Source: BS750m-G77 sp043797735 (lineage in GTDB: Bacteria; Omnitrophota; Gorgyraeia; Gygaellales; Profunditerraquicolaceae). From it: 26,345 bases of DNA. The DNA lies in NCBI GenBank assembly GCA_043797735.1, contig JAZDPH010000072.1:1-26345 (forward strand), given 5' to 3'. The notes under the pieces are model-generated. The model worked only from the letters and a program-made list of their open reading frames with translations, had not been told where the DNA came from and ran no database searches. Of this stretch, positions 21,926 through 26,345 are shown piece by piece (the stretch's first letter is position 1; each line of letters opens with the position of its first letter). The position numbers were made by a program, and so were the translations under genes.

Positions 21926-24900
21926 TGGACGAGAGAGCCGTACCACAGATTATTGGAGAAGTAAAGAAAGCGCCCTTCAAGTCAAGCTTTAAGGCTTGGT
22001 TGAGAGTGGTGGCGTTTATTGTGGTGGCTGTTTTTTTACCTGAACAGGTGGCGCAGGCAGTTGAATACGACTGGCGCGTGCTTTGGCAGAAACCGGCAAT
22101 CGGAACATTCACCCCGCCTTATTTAAAAGATATCCGCACAGTTGATATACCGCAAACCGTCAGAAACATTTTAAAAGATATTGCCGGCAAGCCCATTACC
22201 GCTATTCAGGTTTCACCAACCCAGACCATAAAATTAGAAAAACCATTAAATATTTCCGCGGCAAGAATTGATGAACTTTACAACTGGTTAAAAGGAAAAC
22301 CCTGCGGAACAAAAGCGCTTTATGATTATTTGGGCTTTAAGGGAGTACAGCTTCAGGAGCAGGATATAGCGGTTATGGCATTGACCGTGGATATCCTTAA
22401 TGATGTGGTTAAACCCGAAGGCAATCCCAGCGTAATCAAAAACTCATTATATGCACTTTCTAAGGCCTCGGAATTCTTTGGGCAAAAGCTTTATCCGGTT
22501 AAGATGCAGGAGCTGGAGGGAACAGTTCCTTTTATCGCGCATTTAAACGGCGATCACTACGTATTAGTTACCAAGATTGCCGCAGAAAAAGTTTATTTAA
22601 GCAGCAACCATAAGGAAGCGGTTTTGTCCAAACAGGAATTTCTTAGCGAGTTCAGCGGTTATGCTTTAGTAGAAAAAGCCGAAAAGAGCGCATTAATTGC
22701 CGATAATGAAGCAATGAAGGTGATGGGTGCGGCAGACGATGACTTCTTTGACAGTTCGAGCTATAGCTATAATTGGAGTTTTGACGATACGCCGAGCTAC
22801 ACTCCTCCGACAACATCTTCAGTTCAGATGCCGTCTTTTAATCTTTCTGACGCAGCATCATACAACCCAGCTAGCTATACTCAAAACTATAATTTTACGC
22901 CTCAATACACAGCGCCCGCGGCTTCGACCTATACCTATCAAACAACTAACTATTCTCAAAATTACTACACGGCTCCGACCAATTATTCATACACATCGGT
23001 TCAGATGCCGTCTTTTAATCTTTCTGACGCAGCGTCATACACCCCAACCAACTATACTCAATATAATCCAAGCTATAATTTTACGCCTCAATACACTGCG
23101 CCTACGGCTTCGACCTATACCTCTCAAGCCAGTAACTATTCTCAAAATTATTACACGCCTGCGACAAATTATTCATACACGCCGGTTCAAATGCCGTCTT
23201 TTAATCTTAATCCTTGGTCTAGCGCAACGGTAGCAGCTCCGAAGGTATACACTCAAACGCAATTAAGTAATTCATTTTTAGATAACGTTGCATATAGGGC
23301 AAGAAAAGCAATAGCAATTGTAACTTTAGGAGTAGTGCCGCTTAGTAATGAGCAGGCCGTAAGATATCAGAATAATAATGGGAATGTTCCGTATGTGTTT
23401 AGGCCATGGTTTAGTTCTGACCAAGGTTTGTCAACTTTGAAGCAGGGCGCAAATTTTGGCTCGACATTATCCGGCTACCTTACTAATGACGTGCTGCATC
23501 CCAACGCAGATTTTGCAAAGATAGCTCAACTAAATAAAGGATTCGAAGGAAAAGATTGGGCTGGTAGGCAAGATTATATCAACTTGCACAAAGATGAATA
23601 CTTAAAAGCCGGAGCCATCTCAATATTCAATGGGCTTAATGAAGCGACAATAGATACTGCAGTAAAAGCAAATGATCCGGCTGTGTTTTATTATAAAAAT
23701 TACGGAGTTAACGATTCATTAGCAGGGTTTAGAACAGGATATAATTCTCAAGCATTCAAGGGGCTAACTGACTGGAACAATTCGCAAGCCAATATCACAG
23801 CCTGGAAAGACTTTAAGAAGAACAACGATATTTATTATGTTAATCCCGCGAACCAATCTTTCAAGGTAGCAGAGTTTAAGGATTATTCTTTTATATTTAA
23901 TCAAGCTAACAGCGGGCTGCCCGTTGTTTCTAATTTTACCGGCAAGGTTAGCGGTATATCAATGAAATTAGATGGCCAACAGGGATTTACATATTCTCCT
24001 TTTAATACTTTTCATACGGCTAGCGGTACCATAAAAACAACCTTTAATGGTGCCGAACAAATAGTTAACATAAGCAACGCTGCTATGCGCTATGGCTTTG
24101 ACCAGAAAGGCGTATTGAATGGCCAGAACGCTATCGTAATTTTAGGGCGAGGCAAGGCCTTCGAAATTTTGTCGGGTACAAGTGGCAACGGCGACCCCTT
24201 GAGATTTAATTCTTCCGCAAATTATAAATTAAATCGCACTGCCGATATAAATGTAGCTGAATTAGATAGTAATTTTAAAAACGGTAATTTGCAATGGGTA
24301 TTGCCGGCAGTTGATTTAACTAAAGCTACCAGTAGCAGAAATTACGAGTATAAAGATGTTATAGCCAGTAACAACTTTGGGGTAGGCGCAAGAGGGACGT
24401 TCGGAGATACTGTTACTCTCCAGAACCCCATGCAAATTTACGGCGGTAGATTTTTTAACGGCGGATTTAAAGTCGGCCAAACAGGGGTTGAGTGGGCCAG
24501 CGGCACCCATCAATGGGTGTTTGATAATTTCTTCAAGAATCCCGTTAACATGACATTAGCCAATGGAACTCTCTATACTGCCAAAGGTAAACTGGAAGCA
24601 GACGTCATACAAACCTTTAACGGCAAGGACTGGGCATTAAATACAGGCCTTATCAATAATTGGAAAGGCGCCCAAGACAATTATATCGAATCTTCCAGCA
24701 AGTTAAACAATACCGTCTTAAACAAAACTCTCTCCGGTTTTGATAAATTTAATCTTGCCACTACTTACAAAGATACGCTTGGCAAAGATGGCAGCATAAT
24801 TAAAACCGAACAGCAGCAAGTAATCCAAGCCCTTTTTGCAAAAGGCGGATTCATTGGTATAAATGATATTGCTGCCGGCAGCGGAACTAGCTCCCGCTTC

Positions 24901-26345
24901 CCGCTTAACCCGACTCAAGTTACAGCTTCTCCTTCAGGCAGCAATTATGTTCAAGCGCTTGATGTCCTGCCGAATGGCAAGCTCGCCATAGATCTGGATA
25001 CCGAACACGCTACCATCAATCCACAGGTTAATCTTACCAACGCAAAAGTAGTCTTCTCCGGCACCAACACTGAAAAGAATACTCCTGATTCCTATATAGC
25101 TATCGGTAATGGCAGGTATATGGGCAATGGCGCAGGTATGTTGCCGACAGAGGATGGAAGAGGGACATTTACGGCTGGCACCATGCAGCTTTCTTCCCAA
25201 GAGCTAAAATTATCAGACGGCACAGTATTAAAGCGTGTGGAAGAATATAAAACCATAGTAGACAACAATGGGCAAGAGCAGGTTTTGTCCGGTACAAAAT
25301 TCAATGATTTAAAAGGCACAACTTATGAAGCGCAGCAGGATGGGCAGTTCAAAATAATAAATGGTATCATAGAAGGTCCTAAACAGATTACTCTTTCCGA
25401 TGGAAGGCCGTTAACAGCAGAGGCTCCTTATAAAATTACTATTAAAGACGGAAAAGAGCTTCTCGAAGTCGGCGCTAAGTTTAAGGCTAAAGACGGAACA
25501 ATCTTTGAGGCGCAGGCAGACGGATCATTTAAGCAGATGGTAAACGTAGTCAAAAAAGAAGCCCCATTGCCGACTGAACGCCAAATAACTACCCAACAAA
25601 TTAAACAGCAAATCGAACAGGCTTCAGCTCAACTTCAGAAAGAATATAAACAGGTCATGGAAAAACCATGGAGCCAGCTAAGCGCCAAAGAAGCAGATCT
25701 GGCCAATTTAAAAGCTAACAGCGCGATTAGGCAATTAGGGTTCTTGAAGGAAGCCAAACAATTGCTCAATCAGGGAGATTTGCGCGGCGCCGTAGGAAAA
25801 TTAGATAGCGCCAATGATTATGCATTAGCAAAATGGTTGGTTGAAAAGGGGCTTGCGCTTTCTACTCATAATGAAGCGCTGTCTATTAAAAACTATATGC
25901 AACAGGCCGGTGTGCGTGAAGGTGACATTGTAGCTTTGGGCAAATTGCTTAATGATAATAAACATGCCCGTCTTTCCGCCTACGCTATTCCCGGAATGTT
26001 AGAAAAAACTCAAGCCTATCTGACAGAATATAAAAACCAGAGCTGGGCTGGAAGAATAGGAGTCTTAGATGGCGTTCTTGATAATCCAAATACTAATCTT
26101 GCGTGGGCAACGGCGAAAGGGGAGTTGATTGCGGGTAAGGAAGTTGTGGTTAAGCCAGTTGTTAGAGGGACAAGGGATGCTGTAGGCGGCTTGATTACCC
26201 TTATAGCTTATGGCGGGACATTAGGCAATAAGGACGCATTAGATTTTATGGCGAAATACGCTATAGAATATGGCCATGAGTCAGGATGGGGAACCAATAT
26301 GAAGCCTATGGGGAATAAGGCTTTTGACCTTGGCGTGGCTTTGGA
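21925..26345 (+). CDS. Very large secreted protein with C39-peptidase-like domain, 3' end cut by window
   Basis: The reading frame is open for 1473 codons and runs off the window end. A membrane or signal segment (WLRVVAFIVVAVFLPEQVAQA) lies at about residues 25-46. Residues about 110-250 look like a C39-like peptidase domain: PCGTKALYDYLG with C127, LNGDHYVLVTKI with H211, then a SKQEFLSEFSGYALVEK end. The usual third acidic residue reads SSNH (226-229), so activity is doubtful. Residues about 270-430 are a Tyr/Asn/Thr/Pro-rich tandem repeat. Further on, beta-rich sequence repeats motifs such as LSDGTVLK, LSDGRPLT and KAKDGTIFEAQADG, then an alpha-helical segment (near 1230-1350) with EQASAQLQKEYKQ. 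Start coupled to the previous gene (TAATG). An exported or surface protein is likely; its function is unknown. Confidence 0.88.
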   Translation, partial: MDERAVPQIIGEVKKAPFKSSFKAWLRVVAFIVVAVFLPEQVAQAVEYDWRVLWQKPAIGTFTPPYLKDIRTVDIPQTVRNILKDIAGKPITAIQVSPTQTIKLEKPLNISAARIDELYNWLKGKPCGTKALYDYLGFKGVQLQEQDIAVMALTVDILNDVVKPEGNPSVIKNSLYALSKASEFFGQKLYPVKMQELEGTVPFIAHLNGDHYVLVTKIAAEKVYLSSNHKEAVLSKQEFLSEFSGYALVEKAEKSALIADNEAMKVMGAADDDFFDSSSYSYNWSFDDTPSYTPPTTSSVQMPSFNLSDAASYNPASYTQNYNFTPQYTAPAASTYTYQTTNYSQNYYTAPTNYSYTSVQMPSFNLSDAASYTPTNYTQYNPSYNFTPQYTAPTASTYTSQASNYSQNYYTPATNYSYTPVQMPSFNLNPWSSATVAAPKVYTQTQLSNSFLDNVAYRARKAIAIVTLGVVPLSNEQAVRYQNNNGNVPYVFRPWFSSDQGLSTLKQGANFGSTLSGYLTNDVLHPNADFAKIAQLNKGFEGKDWAGRQDYINLHKDEYLKAGAISIFNGLNEATIDTAVKANDPAVFYYKNYGVNDSLAGFRTGYNSQAFKGLTDWNNSQANITAWKDFKKNNDIYYVNPANQSFKVAEFKDYSFIFNQANSGLPVVSNFTGKVSGISMKLDGQQGFTYSPFNTFHTASGTIKTTFNGAEQIVNISNAAMRYGFDQKGVLNGQNAIVILGRGKAFEILSGTSGNGDPLRFNSSANYKLNRTADINVAELDSNFKNGNLQWVLPAVDLTKATSSRNYEYKDVIASNNFGVGARGTFGDTVTLQNPMQIYGGRFFNGGFKVGQTGVEWASGTHQWVFDNFFKNPVNMTLANGTLYTAKGKLEADVIQTFNGKDWALNTGLINNWKGAQDNYIESSSKLNNTVLNKTLSGFDKFNLATTYKDTLGKDGSIIKTEQQQVIQALFAKGGFIGINDIAAGSGTSSRFPLNPTQVTASPSGSNYVQALDVLPNGKLAIDLDTEHATINPQVNLTNAKVVFSGTNTEKNTPDSYIAIGNGRYMGNGAGMLPTEDGRGTFTAGTMQLSSQELKLSDGTVLKRVEEYKTIVDNNGQEQVLSGTKFNDLKGTTYEAQQDGQFKIINGIIEGPKQITLSDGRPLTAEAPYKITIKDGKELLEVGAKFKAKDGTIFEAQADGSFKQMVNVVKKEAPLPTERQITTQQIKQQIEQASAQLQKEYKQVMEKPWSQLSAKEADLANLKANSAIRQLGFLKEAKQLLNQGDLRGAVGKLDSANDYALAKWLVEKGLALSTHNEALSIKNYMQQAGVREGDIVALGKLLNDNKHARLSAYAIPGMLEKTQAYLTEYKNQSWAGRIGVLDGVLDNPNTNLAWATAKGELIAGKEVVVKPVVRGTRDAVGGLITLIAYGGTLGNKDALDFMAKYAIEYGHESGWGTNMKPMGNKAFDLGVAL
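22822..23214 (+). repeat. In-frame tandem repeat, Tyr-rich, 59 and 62 codons
   Basis: Two full units (22822-22998, 177 bases; 22999-23184, 186 bases) and a partial third. Each opens with VQMPSFNLSDAASY (the third VQMPSFNLNPW) and continues NYNFTPQYTAP or SYNFTPQYTAP, then STYT and NYSQNYYT. Lengths are multiples of three, so the frame is kept. The high identity suggests recent duplication. Confidence 0.9.

Noticed and set aside
22822..23214. Possible CRISPR array
   Set aside because: The repeats are in-frame protein repeats of 177-186 bases, with no short repeat-spacer pattern and no cas genes.
22727..23233. A 168-codon ORF rich in Arg, Leu, Ile and Thr on the plus strand
   Set aside because: It is a shadow in another frame of the Tyr-rich repeats of the large ORF starting at 21925; its own repeats follow from the DNA repeats.

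Overview
The window reads as chromosomal DNA from a diderm (outer-membrane) bacterium of moderate GC. A secretin, a lipobox lipoprotein and a Tad-type pilus machine support the outer membrane. The long secreted ORF running off the right edge, the many tiny Flp-like pilins and the protein architectures suggest an uncultured candidate-phylum bacterium such as Omnitrophota. That placement is inference; no taxonomic marker is present.

Layout. (1) 1-3703, minus strand: an operon of a FIST sensor protein, a GAF/HisKA histidine kinase and a response regulator with a GGDEF-type output domain, driven by a promoter at 3676-3703. (2) 3712-3831: a divergent promoter and a tRNA-Glu(CTC). (3) 3867-10179, plus strand: a first Tad block with a small membrane protein, a SurA/PpiC-like lipoprotein, CpaB, a CpaC secretin with a C-terminal TonB-like domain, a single-chain CpaE-CpaF ATPase fusion and a DUF192 protein. 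(4) 10179-12752: mobile or domesticated DNA, comprising a REP-type Y1 transposase bracketed by inverted repeats and a transposase-like gene with an HTH and a Pro/Glu-rich linker. (5) 12786-20189: a second Tad block behind a promoter and a c-di-GMP-I riboswitch with an overlapping terminator. It holds eight Flp-like pilins, TadB, TadC, two TadE-like proteins, one TadG-like protein and one unknown exported protein. (6) 20190-20511: a gene-poor spacer with short repeats. (7) 20512-26345: a second promoter and c-di-GMP-I riboswitch ahead of a two-gene unit: a Gly/Ala-rich exported protein and a very long secreted protein with a C39-peptidase-like domain and a Tyr-rich repeat region, cut off by the window end.

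How it may work together. The response regulator could make or sense c-di-GMP. In both riboswitches the 3' side of the aptamer is also the 5' side of the terminator stem, so ligand binding should prevent termination (an ON switch). High c-di-GMP would then switch on both the pilin/platform operon and the large secreted protein. The secretin/ATPase block lies in a separate transcription unit without a riboswitch, so the machine and its fibre subunits appear to be controlled separately. No prepilin peptidase (TadV/CpaA) gene is seen here, so it must be encoded elsewhere.

Several real genes are short or partial: pilins at 13007, 15666 and 15851, and the large ORF from 21925 to the window end.
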